The notes under the pieces: generated by a model
The model's database searches: none
Told to the model about the DNA's origin: nothing
Seen by the model: only the letters and a program-made list of their open reading frames with translations
Program-made: the position numbers and the translations under genes
Assembly: GCA_023053575.1 (NCBI GenBank)
Contig: JAKZAP010000019.1
Span: 1,612,001 to 1,676,000, forward strand
From: Branchinecta lynchi
Lineage: Eukaryota; Arthropoda; Branchiopoda; Anostraca; Branchinectidae
Length of the DNA: 64,000 bases
Reading direction: 5' to 3'
In this document: positions 45,727 through 56,266 of the stretch, piece after piece
How positions within the stretch are numbered: position 1 is the first letter of the stretch
Layout of the letters: each line of letters opens with the position of its first letter

Positions 45727-45982
45727 TTTCGGATTTGACGACTGCACACTACTAGCCAAGAAAGCTGTCCTATAGTGCAGGTCTCTCACACCAAGTGACT
45801 TCAACCCTCGCACACCTTCAATATCCGACGCGTCGTTTCCTTTCCTTGTCGTCGTGTCGGCGCGCACACCAGGCATAGAAATACTTCCGACGTCGGGTAC
45901 GACGATTAGTGTGCCAATAAAGTCACTCTGGTCGCCGGCCTGCGCAGATTCGACGGCCTCCGCTCGTAAGATCACTTCCACG
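45727..45982 (-). CDS. mcm6: MCM6 exon, N-terminal OB-fold end
   Basis: The exon is 256 bp. One base completes a Ser codon, then 85 codons, phase 0 end; donor CCGAAA|GTAAGT. It reads [117 protein letters not shown] in vertebrate MCM6 is nearly the same. This is the end of the OB fold that grips DNA at the N-terminal tier, followed by the MCM6-specific linker (RADTTTRKG...). Its acceptor (tttattttttag|C) sits directly beside a LINE tail. Confidence 0.97.
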
Positions 45983-45990
45983 CTAAAAAA

Positions 45991-46440
45991 TAAAGATAGA
46001 TAGATAGATAGATATTTTTTATGATCTAACTCTATCACCGACATGGCACTAAATACGTCAAACCATTACATTTTATGTGTTAAGATACTTGAATATATGC
46101 AATTATTACATAAAATAAATATTCTTTGAGCCCAAGCTGACTTTGAAACATTTACTCAAACAATGTTTACAACGGATACGTCAGCTATGATTCTTCATCA
46201 GCGATATTTCGTCCCTTCTTGGCAAGGCTCCTCGTCTATTATATAAAAGAAAATAAATCACTTGGAATTCACTCGTTTTTTTGTTAATTTTCTCAGTAAA
46301 GTATGGTACAAAGGAATTCGAATAATGGTTAGTGCGACATCTAGCTGGCACCAGGAGATTCTGGTGTCGCGTCCGCTCCTGTCGCCGGTGCGAGATCGGG
46401 TAAAGTAAATTACACTGAAGACGTAGCAAAACAAACAATC
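45991..46440 (-). mobile_element. LINE family C 3' end with TATC tail at an MCM6 acceptor
   Basis: Minus-strand reading: CRTNHYSNSFVPYFTEKINK (frame 46181-46438), then a 3' UTR interrupted by a family R copy (46115-46240), GCCATGTCGGTGATAGAGTTAGA and ATATCTATCTATCTATCTATC. The tail ends about 9-14 bp before the AG of the MCM6 exon at 45982, in the same orientation as the gene. The sister copy is 4680-4915. Confidence 0.7.
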
Positions 46441-47020
46441 AAATATTGCATTTAACGGATACGTCAGCTATGATGCTTTAGCAGCGATATTTCGGCCCTT
46501 CTTGGCAAGGGTCCACTCGAAGGAACAGTAAAAAACAAACAATAATTTTATCACAATTTGTCAGTCTGAAATTGTACTTGTTTTTTGTATCTATGTCGTT
46601 AAGAAATGGTCGATATGACTACCTTTTCTAAATGTAAGTTATTTGAGTTCAATGAGCTGCTTGTTTGACTGATTGCATGTATGCTAAATATTAGTTAGAA
46701 TGGAACGTTTCAGTTCACTTCCCACAAGCGCTAAAACGAAAACAATTATTTTATATTTCCTCGACACTAACGGATTCTTAATTAATTGCCATTTTATCCA
46801 GCTCTTCACTTTCGGCCGAATTGAATGCTCGAGCTACTGGACTTTATTTCTTGATATGTTGAGAATTTAAAAGTTGAAAGTTAGAATTTAAGAGATCGAG
46901 CATATAGTTGTGCCAAAACCTAATAGATGGCAAATACGGTGCCTTTTTTCGGAATGATTCAAAACTAAAGCCCATAGGTCGAGCATGCCGTTCCACTGTC
47001 CACCTTAGTCTACTCATGTT
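46441..47020. other. MCM6 intron with a family R arm
   Basis: 46450-46520 carries ACGGATACGTCAGCTATGATGCTTTAGCAGCGATATTTCGGCCCTTCTTGGCAAGGGTCC, a solo family R arm. The remainder is AT-rich intron without recognisable content. Confidence 0.5.
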
Positions 47021-47021
47021 C

Positions 47022-47400
47022 AAACTGGTTGGAGAGAAGCTTGGCACTTAGAGCGTGTTCCACCCTAAATACCGTAGTTACTACGCATGACGTCACGAAT
47101 TCTGGCTTTTGCCGTCAAGGCTGGAACGATTTTTCTATTTTCCAGCAGGATCTCACGCCAGGGGTGAATCCGACCAATCACGTTACAGAGATGCGTAGTT
47201 ACTATACGCTTACTACGCTCCCGAGCATGGTAAGCAAATAGTAACTATTAGTTACTATTCCGAATAGGTTGGAACGGTCAGCGTAGTAACTTTTCGTGAG
47301 GGTGGAACGGAAATAGTAACTAATGTAACTATTGTTAGGAGGGTGGAGCACGCTCTTAGTGATGTGACCGAATATCAGTTTACTGGTTCTTCGACGTCCT
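47022..47400. mobile_element. MITE-1 fragment with nested MITE-2
   Basis: MITE-1 interior sequence GGTTGGAGAGAAGCTTGGCACTTA stops at 47050 and resumes at 47356 as TTAGTGATGTGACCGAATATCAG. In intact MITE-1 copies these are continuous (GGCACTTAGTGATGTGACTGAATATC at 15725-15750). MITE-2 occupies 47051-47355. Confidence 0.8.
47051..47355. mobile_element. MITE-2, complete, TTA target duplication
   Basis: A 305 bp element with ends GAGCGTGTTCCACCCT and AGGGTGGAGCACGCTC. Flanked by TTA on both sides, where the uninterrupted MITE-1 target has a single TTA. A 3 bp TWA duplication is the mark of PIF/Harbinger transposition. The interior ACGCATGACGTCACGAATTCTGGC and AGCATGGTAAGCAAATAGTAACTA is shared with other copies. 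Confidence 0.85.
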
Positions 47401-47739
47401 TATTTGCTCCATCCATTCCCGGCTCAGTGATTTCAAACTTCCAATCTAATTTTATCCACCCTAACGGCACTACGCCGATTTTTGTATGTGTCGAGTATAA
47501 CTCTTTTTGAAGCTGACCCGCCTATGCTTACCACTCGAAAGAAGCTCATTCACCAGAAAGGCCAGTTATGCCATTTTCGATTTTTTTTTGCTCATCAAAG
47601 AGAAGCCGCGAGGCTAAAACGTCCGGGGTGGGTTTGTAATTTTTGAAGGAGAAAAGTTTGTTGTATTTAAACTGCACTAGGATTATGCAAAAGTAATAAT
47701 ATGCAGGCTACACTTCCAATTGAGTATGTTTGCTTGTTT

Positions 47740-47835
47740 GCATGAGTTTTTGTTGCAGCTTTCACTTTTCCTTTTACTGCACTTACGCCCTTGGGCAGTG
47801 TATTATAAATCCTTCATTCATTCATTTAATGTTAC
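47740..47835 (+). mobile_element. LINE-type 3' end with ATTC tail
   Basis: GCACTTACGCCCTTGGGCAGTGTATTATAAATCCTTCATTCATTCATTTAA has the look of a non-LTR 3' UTR and tail. No coding part identified. Confidence 0.4.
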
Positions 47836-48037
47836 TTTCGAATAGAATAATGAAGAAACTTAGAAAAAATAAAGTGGAATCGAATTGAACTGAAAGGAAT
47901 CAGGTACGCAATAAAGTTGGAACAGACAATGTAGCTATTCGGACTTGTGCTTTAACCGTCCTCGGAGGAAGTATATTACTTGTCATCGCTCAATTCATCC
48001 TTATCCCCAACATTACAAATTCTGTCTGACAGACAGA

Positions 48038-48332
48038 GAGCGTGTTCCAACCTTCTACAAATAGTAACTATTAGTTACTATTTCCGTTCCAACCTCACCA
48101 AAAGTTACTACGCTGACCGTTCCAACCTTCTCGAAATAGTATGTAATAGTAACTATTTGCTTACCACGCTCGGGAGCGTAGTAACTACGGATCTCTGTAA
48201 CGTGATTGGTCAGAGTCGCCGTGGCATGATATTCTGCTGGAAAATAGAAAAATCATTCCAGCCTTGACGGCAAAAAGCCAGAATTCGTGACGTCATGCGT
48301 AGTAACTACGCTAAGTAGGATGGAACACGCTC
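48038..48332. mobile_element. MITE-2, complete, uninterrupted reference copy
   Basis: A 295 bp element with TIRs GAGCGTGTTCCAACCTTC and AGGATGGAACACGCTC, and inside it AGTAACTATTAGTTACTATTTCCG, CCACGCTCGGGAGCGTAGTAACTACG and GAATTCGTGACGTCATGCGTAGTAAC. The right end runs directly into the satellite array. The stretch GAAAATAGAAAAATC (48240-48254) is the empty site for the family G insertion at 22755. Confidence 0.8.
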
Positions 48333-50849
48333 GGAATTGGATGAGGGAACGGAGACACAGAGGGGGGGATATGACGTATTCTACCCATCCAACAACATTT
48401 GACTGTTATGCCTGTACAACGGTCGACCTTTGTCTCCTGCGTCCTCCGTATCTTAACGGCCACAGACGGCGAAAACCTTCACCAAAAGAACTGAGATAAG
48501 ACAGAACTGAATGAGGGAAGAGGGAACAGATATAGCGGGGGGTGGGGGGACATATTCTACCCATCCAGCATCATTTGACTGTTCTACCTCCATCAAGATC
48601 GACCTTTGTCGAAACCTTCAGAAACACGCTCAGAATTGGATGAGGGAACAGAGAGAGAGAGAGGGGGGGGGGGGGATATGACGTATTCTACCCATCCAAC
48701 AACATTTGACTGTTATGCCTGTACAACGGTCGACCTTTGTCTCCTGCGTCCTCCGTATCTTAACGGCCACAGACGGCGAAAACCATCACCAAAAGAACTG
48801 AGATAAGACAGAACTGAATGAGGGAAGAGGGAACAGATATAGCGGGGGGTGGGGGGACATATTCTACCCATCCAGCATCATTTGACTGTTCTACCTCCAT
48901 CAAGATCGACCTTTGTCGAAACCTTCAGAAACACGCTCAGAATTGGATGAGGGAACAGAGAGAGAGAGAGGGGGGGGGGGGGATATGACGTATTCTACCC
49001 ATCCAACAACATTTGACTGTTATGCCTGTACAACGGTCGACCTTTGTCTCCTGCGTCCTCCGTATCTTAACGGCCACAGACGGCGAAAACCATCACCAAA
49101 AGAACTGAGATAAGACAGAACTGAATGAGGGAAGAGGGAACAGATATAGCGGGGGGTGGGGGGACATATTCTACCCATCCAGCATCATTTGACTGTTCTA
49201 CCTCCATCAAGATCGACCTTTGTCGAAACCTTCAGAAACACGCTCAGAATTGGATGAGGGAACAGAGAGAGAGAGAGAGGGGGGGGGGGGATATGACGTA
49301 TTCTACCCATCCAACAACGTTTGACTGTTATGCCTGTACAACTGTCGACCTTTGACTCCTGCGTCCTCCGTATCTTAACGGCCACAGACGGCGAAAACCT
49401 TCACCAACAGAACTGAGATAAGACAGAACTGGACGAGGGAAGAGGAAACAGATATAGAGAGAGGGAGGGGTGTGACGTATTCTACCCATCCAACAACATT
49501 TGACTGTTATGCCTGTACAACGGTCGACCTTTGTCTCCTGCGTCCTCCGTATCTTAACGGCCACAGACGGCGAAAACCTTCACCAAAAGAACTGAGATAA
49601 GACAGAACTGGACGAGGGAAGAGGAAACAGATATAGAGAGAGGGAGGGGTGTGACGTATTCTACCCATCCAACAACATTTGACTGTTATGCCTGTACAAC
49701 GGTCGACCTTTGTCTCCTGCGTCCTCCGTATCTTAACGGCCACAGACGGCGAAAACCTTCACCAACAGAACTGAGATAAGACAGAACTGGACGAGGGAAG
49801 AGGAAACAGATATAGAGAGAGGGAGGGGTGTGACGTATTCTATCCATCCAACAACATTTGACTGTTATGCCTGTACAACGGTCGACCTTTGTCTCCTGCG
49901 TCCTCCGTATCTTAACGGCCACAGACGGCGAAAACCTTCACCAAAAGACCTGAGATAAGACAGAACTGGACGAGGGAAGAGGAAACAGATATAGAGAGAG
50001 GGAGGGGTGTGACGTATTCTACCCATCCAACAACATTTGACTGTTATGCCTGTACAACGGTCGACCTTTGTCTCCTGCGTCCTCCGTATCTTAACGGCCA
50101 CAGACGGCGAAAACCTTCACCAAAAGAACTGAGATAAGACAGAACTGGACGAGGGAAGAGGAAACAGATATAGAGAGAGGGAGGGGTGTGACGTATTCTA
50201 CCCATCCAACAACATTTGACTGTTATGCCTGTACAACGGTCGACCTTTGTCTCCTGCGTCCTCCGTATCTTAACGGCCACAGACGGCGAAAACCTTCACC
50301 AACAGAACTGAGATAAGACAGAACTGGACGAGGGAAGAGGAAACAGATATAGAGAGAGGGAGGGGTGTGACGTATTCTACCCATCCAACAACATTTGACT
50401 GTTATGCCTGTACAACGGTCGACCTTTGTCTCCTGCGTCCTCCGTATCTTAACGGCCACAGACGGCGAAAACCTTCACCAACAGAACTGAGATAAGACAG
50501 AACTGGACGAGGGAAGAGGAAACAGATATAGAGAGAGGGAGGGGTGTGACGTATTCTACCCATCCAACAACATTTGACTGTTATGCCTGTACAACGGTCG
50601 ACCTTTGTCTCCTGCGTCCTCCGTATCTTAACGGCCACAGACGGCGAAAACCTTCACCAACAGAACTGAGATAAGACAGAACTGGACGAGGGAAGAGGAA
50701 ACAGATATAGAGAGAGGGAGGGGTGTGACGTATTCTACCCATCCAACAACATTTGACTGTTATGCCTGTACAACGGTCGACCTTTGTCTCCTGTGCCCTC
50801 CGTATTTCAACGGCCACAGACGGCGAAAACCATCACCAAAAGAACTGAG
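48333..50849. repeat. Composite satellite, 307 bp then 179 bp units
   Basis: The first part (48333 to about 49330) has 307 bp units, each made of a 179 bp-like half (GACTGTTATGCCTGTACAACGGTCGACC ... GGCCACAGACGGCGAAAACC) and a second half with CCATCAAGATCGACCTTTGTCG and G-runs. From about 49328 to 50849 the array changes to about eight 179 bp units only, nearly identical to one another. The 66- and 78-codon frames repeating with these periods come from the array and show no sign of selection for protein. It fills an MCM6 intron up to the exon at 50870. Confidence 0.92.
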
Positions 50850-50869
50850 ATAATTGAACCAAGGTCTAC

Positions 50870-51018
50870 CTTCTTGGGATGCAGCCCCGAGGAAGCTCCG
50901 CTTGGGTTTCTTGGATTCGAACTTTTTGGAAGTCGACAAAACGTGATCTGCTCGAATCCAGCGTGAACTGATCTCGGTTCTGGCACTGGGGATTCCGGCA
51001 GATGGCAGGCTGGGTATA
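50870..51018 (-). CDS. mcm6: MCM6 exon with second zinc-binding cysteine pair
   Basis: The exon is 149 bp, 49 codons plus two bases, with acceptor tttttttcag|TAT and donor CAAGAAG|GTAGAC. It reads [50 protein letters not shown]. This matches MCM6 YTQPNICRNPVCANR...[30 protein letters not shown] is the second half of the zinc ribbon begun by CNDC in the previous exon, and [11 protein letters not shown] is a hallmark of MCM N-terminal domains. There is no ATG frame in this phase. The donor lies 20 bp from the satellite array. Confidence 0.96.
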
Positions 51019-53337
51019 CTGAAAAAAAAAAAAAAATCAATTCTACTAATCAGTGTTTTTGTTTTATTTGTGTTACCTAGCTTTTCCAGGTTCGTTCAAT
51101 CCTTCTTCAATGTTAGGGTTCGCAGAAGTGCTACCGGTCCTTAACGTCTGCCAAATGTGCGGCGAGGCGAATGGTAATCAACAGCACCTGATGTAAGAAT
51201 TTCAGGAACTGTCGGGGAAAAACAATATGTTTTGGTGAAATTCGGAAATTCCTAAATGGGAAATTAGAAGAGGAAATGGATTGAAGCAAATATGATAGGC
51301 GGATTTTTTCAGATCTAAAGAATTTGGCGAAGATGATGAAGCTAGACTTCAGGCACAGAAAAAGTTTCCTGTGAAGAGATGTATTTGTTGAGTTTATCTT
51401 GAATTTTTAGTGATATTTTGTATGTTATTTTCACACAGCCCATAGCTTTTATGTTGAAAGAACTACATGTCTCTAACCTCTCTACTAACTTATGTACAAG
51501 CCCAAGGCAAGCCCCCCCCCCACACACACAACTGGTTTGTTTTCAAGCGTTGGTTTAAATTCTGAGCATGTTTCACCTTTCTAAGAAGGGCAAGAAACTT
51601 GAACATCTACTTTTACTATTAGGGCGAATAATCGAAAATAATGCTATTAGTTTACTATTATGATGTGTTCGCGTTCTGGAAAAAAAACAACATATTGACC
51701 CAGTGGCAGAGAACTAGCCCATTTTAGTGAGGGGGAGGGGGGGGGGCAAGCCCAGATTTTACCCGGCTTTACTGACGAAACACGCCGTTGGACGTAACTG
51801 AACCGTCGTAAGAAACAATTGCAACTCATCAGTTGTGATGATTTTTGTAGTGAAAATTCGTCTACTTGTCATTCCCTCCTCGGCGTCAACGATGATGATG
51901 ATGAAATTTTATTTACGCACTTAAGAAGAGGAAAATGGCGCAGTACAGACAAATAAAAGGAAAAAAATACATTGAGCTTTCAATAACGTAGTAAATCACA
52001 AGATAAAAAAATAAACATTGAAATGTGTAAGCCATTCAGAAGTTTCACAAGGGATTACAAATACAACGCAGCAGAAAATGTTTGATGGACACTGCGCTAG
52101 AAGCACTGCATCATTTATACGTTTACGCGCCTGTCTTTTTCCCTAGCAAACCGAGGGGTTGCTCTCTCTGCGCCACCGGTGTACACCTCGGCGCGGCACC
52201 GGTACGGCACCGCGGCACGCGCAACTTGGTGTACATCGTTTTCGGGAGTGAACAAACCCCTCGTAGCAAACTTGGTGACTATTCTTACAGAATTTCCAGC
52301 CTTAGCTCAAGTACAATAGAAAAACGCCAAACAGACGAAAGAAAGAGTTACCGACAGTCTTTTTCGGTAGCAGAAACGGAATAAGGAGGGTGTTTGTCCC
52401 CTGAAAATTTACATACACTGACGTTATAGTCAAGAAAAAAAGAGAAAACAGAAGAAGAAAAGACATGAAAAGTAAATCAAAATATCCTGCACTTCATCTC
52501 TAAAATCCTGTCTCCATCTGAACCAAAAAAACTAAACCAAAAAAAGGAACGGATTCTTGCAAATCTATAAGAGTGATTCGATCTAACTACAATTTAAAAC
52601 TGTAGTGCTAAAAGTGTCGAAACAAGTGTTGTAAAATGTAGCAAATAGTGTTTGCAAATAGCTTACTTGACAACTTGTGGTGTTCGCATATCAATAGGAT
52701 GACGCGTGGGATAATTACTTTCGACCCCTTATTTCAATGATTTTCGATTATCGGGTAAGTTCATCCTTGAACGAGTATTTCTTTGAACTTTTAAAACTTC
52801 ATTTTCATTTGCCTTTATCTCAGTGAAACTTTTACTTTTCATTAACCTCTCTAGTTCCCCTACCCTACTACATAAAAGGAAAATGTCATAATATGCTTTT
52901 CAGTACATTTGAAATTCATTAGTTGCCACGAGAGTCAGCATTTTTTTTTTTGTGTCACCTGCAAACATCACCACAGCCTCAATCCGACTTTCAGTTCCTT
53001 AAAAAATGTCAATTTGCGTCACTATGCCGTATGGGTCGGGTGATAAGATTACTTGCACCTTTGCCTTCAAAAAAAATAATGCTGAGAACAATGGTTCGCG
53101 GATGAAGGACTTTGAAAGAATAATCAAACAAATAAGCTTAGAAAGGTGCACTTCGTCAAAAAGACGTCATTCCTGACGTCTACGAATGACAAAACTATAG
53201 TTGTTACTACGTATTAAACAATTTAAGTAGGAGGTAGAAGTTTGCTGGGTTTATTAGAGTGTGTGTGAACCAATCCTGATTGGAATTGACTTTTACTAAA
53301 TAAAAATAGGTTAAAAAAATACGTTGTTTCTGCTTAA
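51019..53337. other. MCM6 intron, mostly unique
   Basis: I find no exon and few clear repeats. 51890-51930 (ATGATGATGATGAAATTTTATTTACGCACTTAAG) looks like a reversed LINE tail. The frames at 52082-52384 and 52923-53105 have no recognisable content. G/C homopolymers occur at 51510-51517 and 51731-51745. Confidence 0.45.
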
Positions 53338-54354
53338 CAAGAGCTACGAGCTCATCTGGCACTTGTTCCGAGTAGGTGGTACAAGAAAGTAAATGAGAAT
53401 GTCACCAAATCCCCCCTTCAACCCCCCCCCCCTCCCTAGCATTAGACCTAGAAATAAGGTATCTGATTCCAAGTCAATGATGTTATGTATGACTTGTACT
53501 TGCTCTTCCCACCAAGTTTCATCCTGATCCCTCCACTCTAAGCGTTTCCCAAGATTTCCGGTTCGCCCTCGCGAGCTCCCCCCCGAAGTTACCGGATCCG
53601 TCCGGATTTTATGTGGGTCGTCTGAGACACGGAGGTCTTTCCAAATACCAAGTTTCATTGAGATCCGATCACCCTTTCAAGAGTTATAAATACCTCAAGA
53701 CTCCGGATTCCCCCCGGCCACTCCCCCCACGATGATCGGACGCAAACAACGAATGTCAAGTTGGTTTATTCTCGGTCCCTGAAATGCCAGCTCAGTTGCA
53801 TCGTCCTAGTGCATCAGGAAGTACCGAACTCACGTTTAATCAGAAATCCAGATCCCCTCCCCCCCCCCCAACTCCCCCCATAGGACTCGAATCCGGTCCG
53901 AATATGTCAATGATGTATCTAGGACTTGTGCTTGCTCTTCCCACAAAGTTTCATCCTGATCCCTCCACTCTAAGCATTTCCCAAGATTTCCGGTTCCCCT
54001 CTCCAACTCCCCTCGAAGTCACCGGATCCGGTCCAGATTTTATGTGGATCGTCTGAGACACGAGGTCTCTCCAAATACCAAGTTTCATTAAGATCCGATC
54101 ACCCGTTCAAGAGTTATAAATACCTCAAGATTCCGGATTCCCTCTCCCGCCACTCCCCCCACGATGCTCGGATCGGGGAAGTGACTATTTCCAACTTAAT
54201 CATTTGGAATCCCTGATACGCCTGCCAAGTTTCATCGTCCTAGCTTAGGTGGAAGTGCCCGAACTAACAAAACCCGGACCGACAGACCGACCGACCGACG
54301 GACGGGCAGAAATTGCGATTGTTATATGGCACTTGGCCGAAGGGCAAGTGCCAT
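53338..54354 (+). mobile_element. Family P element, complete short copy
   Basis: Starts CAAGAGCTACGAGCTCATCTGGCACTTG and ends with the hairpin GGCACTTG-gccgaagg-GCAAGTGCC-AT, followed by AAAAA. About 1,017 bp. The interior has two tandem-type units (CCAAGTTTCATCCTGATCCCTCCACTCTAAGC, CACCGGATCCGGTCC), the module CCAAGTTTCATCGTCCTAGC, and GACCGACCGACCGACGGACGG with GCGATTGTTATATGG. No coding capacity. Confidence 0.8.
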
Positions 54355-54453
54355 AAAAACAACCTTGCTGTCTACTTCATGTCACCTGTAACTTTCCCTT
54401 TCAGCAAATTGTCACAGTATCAGACAAAACTGCGAGTCTCTAGCTCTAGTAAT

Positions 54454-54748
54454 AGTTGCGTTTTTTATCGAAGTTTGAAGTTACCTTCAACCTCAAAGGT
54501 CTCTGCATAAATACCGTTTTTGGTCGCCGGTCAAAGATCCTTCGTCCTTCAAACTCTGACCGTCGAACTTCGTGCGCTAGCAAGTTTGAAGTTTGCTTGA
54601 ATCGTGGAAGAAACGTCGACCTGGTAAGGATCACCGTAGTCGTAAAAACACTAATTAAGCAAACGGTGAACTTCGACGGCGTTCAAAAACGGAAATTAAG
54701 CAACCGGCTAAGCGAACGGCGAACAAAACTTCGATCAAAAACGCAACT
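54454..54748. mobile_element. MITE-6 (TIR AGTTGCGTTTTT-ATCGAAGTTT)
   Basis: AGTTGCGTTTTTTATCGAAGTTTG at the left and CAAAACTTCGATCAAAAACGCAACT at the right form about 24 bp terminal inverted repeats of a 295 bp element. AAT flanks it on both sides. The outer 12 bases equal those of MITE-1 (AGTTGCGTTTTT). The interior has further inverted GAACTTCG/CGAAGTTC words. The opposed frames of 62 and 152 codons overlap this element and are not genes. Confidence 0.75.
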
Positions 54749-55289
54749 AATAACGCTCAGAATGTTGCGCTGCTTGAAGACAACTGAAAATTCATCCAGA
54801 CGCGGAGATTTTGAATTTCAAGAAAAGCCTGTATTCCATGTGTACGTACGGAAAAACCAGAAGGTGGGTTGCCCAGAACGTGGCTTGACAGAAGGTGAGA
54901 AAAGAGACAGATAGAGGTAGGGTACCACAAATTCGAAGAGAACAAGTTCATTCGATTGGACAGCGAACAAACGAAGTAACGAATTTTTATCCGGTTTTCA
55001 CGCCTATTCAAGCAAACATGTGTCAGATCTCAGCCTTATTTGGTTACACTTTATATCACAATTCATACTATAGAAACGATCTTTTAACGACATTCTAGTT
55101 CAGAAATATCGGTCCTGAAAATACCAATACTTTCCCCGTTAAGTTGGCGGTTCCCATCCAAACTTCTCGCTCTCCGAAGGGGAGGTTGGACGCAAAAAAA
55201 TCGAAAAATTTGAGAGCTGTGGTTAAAGTTGGAAAAACAAACAAAAGCAAGTCCAAAACACAAGACAGACCTGTTTATAATGAACACAT

Positions 55290-55665
55290 TCTAAAGGACC
55301 CCTCGCATTATTTACTCTTCAGCTATACTATTTTAAAATATTTGGACACTTAAAAACTACGCTGTGCTTTCATCAAATAACCCACAGTTTTGGCTGTTTT
55401 AAGCCTTTTCCGAGACCCCTTGACTTATATCGAAAACAGGGAAACAGTTTACATGACCCGCTTTTCCGATGGAAAAACTTCTCGCAGACAACCGTCGATA
55501 GCGTGATACACATCGAAAGTAGCAAAACACGGCAAGTGAGAAAATCAGCGTGGTTTTGTAAGAGGGGTTAGAATGTACCGTACGAAATTGGGATCTCTGG
55601 GTTTAAAAATATATTGAGTGATTATGAAAGTAGGTTGCATTAGTATTATAGGTAAGACAGGTCCA
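55290..55665. repeat. Repeat X, uninterrupted copy
   Basis: A continuous copy of the repeat that is split by family G at 39755-41200. A short piece of its start (AAAGGACC-CTCGCA-TATTTACTCTTCA) is also at 38510. Origin unknown; non-coding. Confidence 0.65.
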
Positions 55666-55960
55666 TTAACACACTTACGTCATCTTAACCTAGACCTAAA
55701 CTTGGAAATCTGTGAAATTCAGCAGTTCAGCACACTTATCTAATCGTTAGACCAATCTTCTCTAACCCTTATTTACACTATCCAGCCTTCCCACTCTCGG
55801 ACGCGGCGGCTGGACGCAAAATGCTTGAAAACTGAACGTGTCGTGGTCCAGAAATAGTCCAAAGTCCAAAACAGAAAACAGACCTGATCCCGACCAAAAG
55901 TCCAAAGGTCACCTCACAGCGGACCCTCGTCGCTATATAGCTGTGTGGGCTAGCTGTTAT

Positions 55961-56266
55961 ACTGTCGGAATTTTTGTAACAGATAACACAAGGATGCGCA
56001 GTTTAAAAACTCGGGATGTTATCTGTTATCATTTTACAAACAGTAGGGATTGAACGTTATGCATTTCCAAGAAGAGCCGAAAAACCGTCACAAAAACATC
56101 TGCTGGCAGAAAAGTAAGCCAATGTTTTTCCGCCGGTGTTTCGGATCGTCTTGTATACGTAACGATCAATGCGCAACGTCTGCATAAACCATAACAGTTA
56201 ACAACCCAAGTGTTATCTGTTGAAAACGAGCACCCTTGTGTTATCTGTTATGAAACTTCCGACAGT
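55961..56266. mobile_element. MITE-5 (TIR ACTGTCGGAA...AACAGATAACACAAGG)
   Basis: The left ACTGTCGGAATTTTTGTAACAGATAACACAAGGATGC and right CACCCTTGTGTTATCTGTTATGAAACTTCCGACAGT are inverted over about 35 bp. The element is 306 bp. Inside, GTTATCTGTTATCA and CATAACAGTTAACA add a second pair. No copy elsewhere in the window. Confidence 0.75.

Noticed and set aside
48287..50817. Series of 66-78 codon frames on both strands
   Set aside because: They repeat with the 307 and 179 bp satellite periods and differ only as the DNA units differ. There is no start context, signal or family; the open frames follow from the unit sequence.
48333..50849. Tandem units considered as a CRISPR-like array
   Set aside because: Units are contiguous 179/307 bp satellite monomers without unique spacers, and the context is eukaryotic.
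54446..54914. 152-codon frame and its antisense partner
   Set aside because: Most of it is MITE-6 with terminal inverted repeats. The peptide is basic but shows no domain, and the open antisense frame reflects the inverted repeats.
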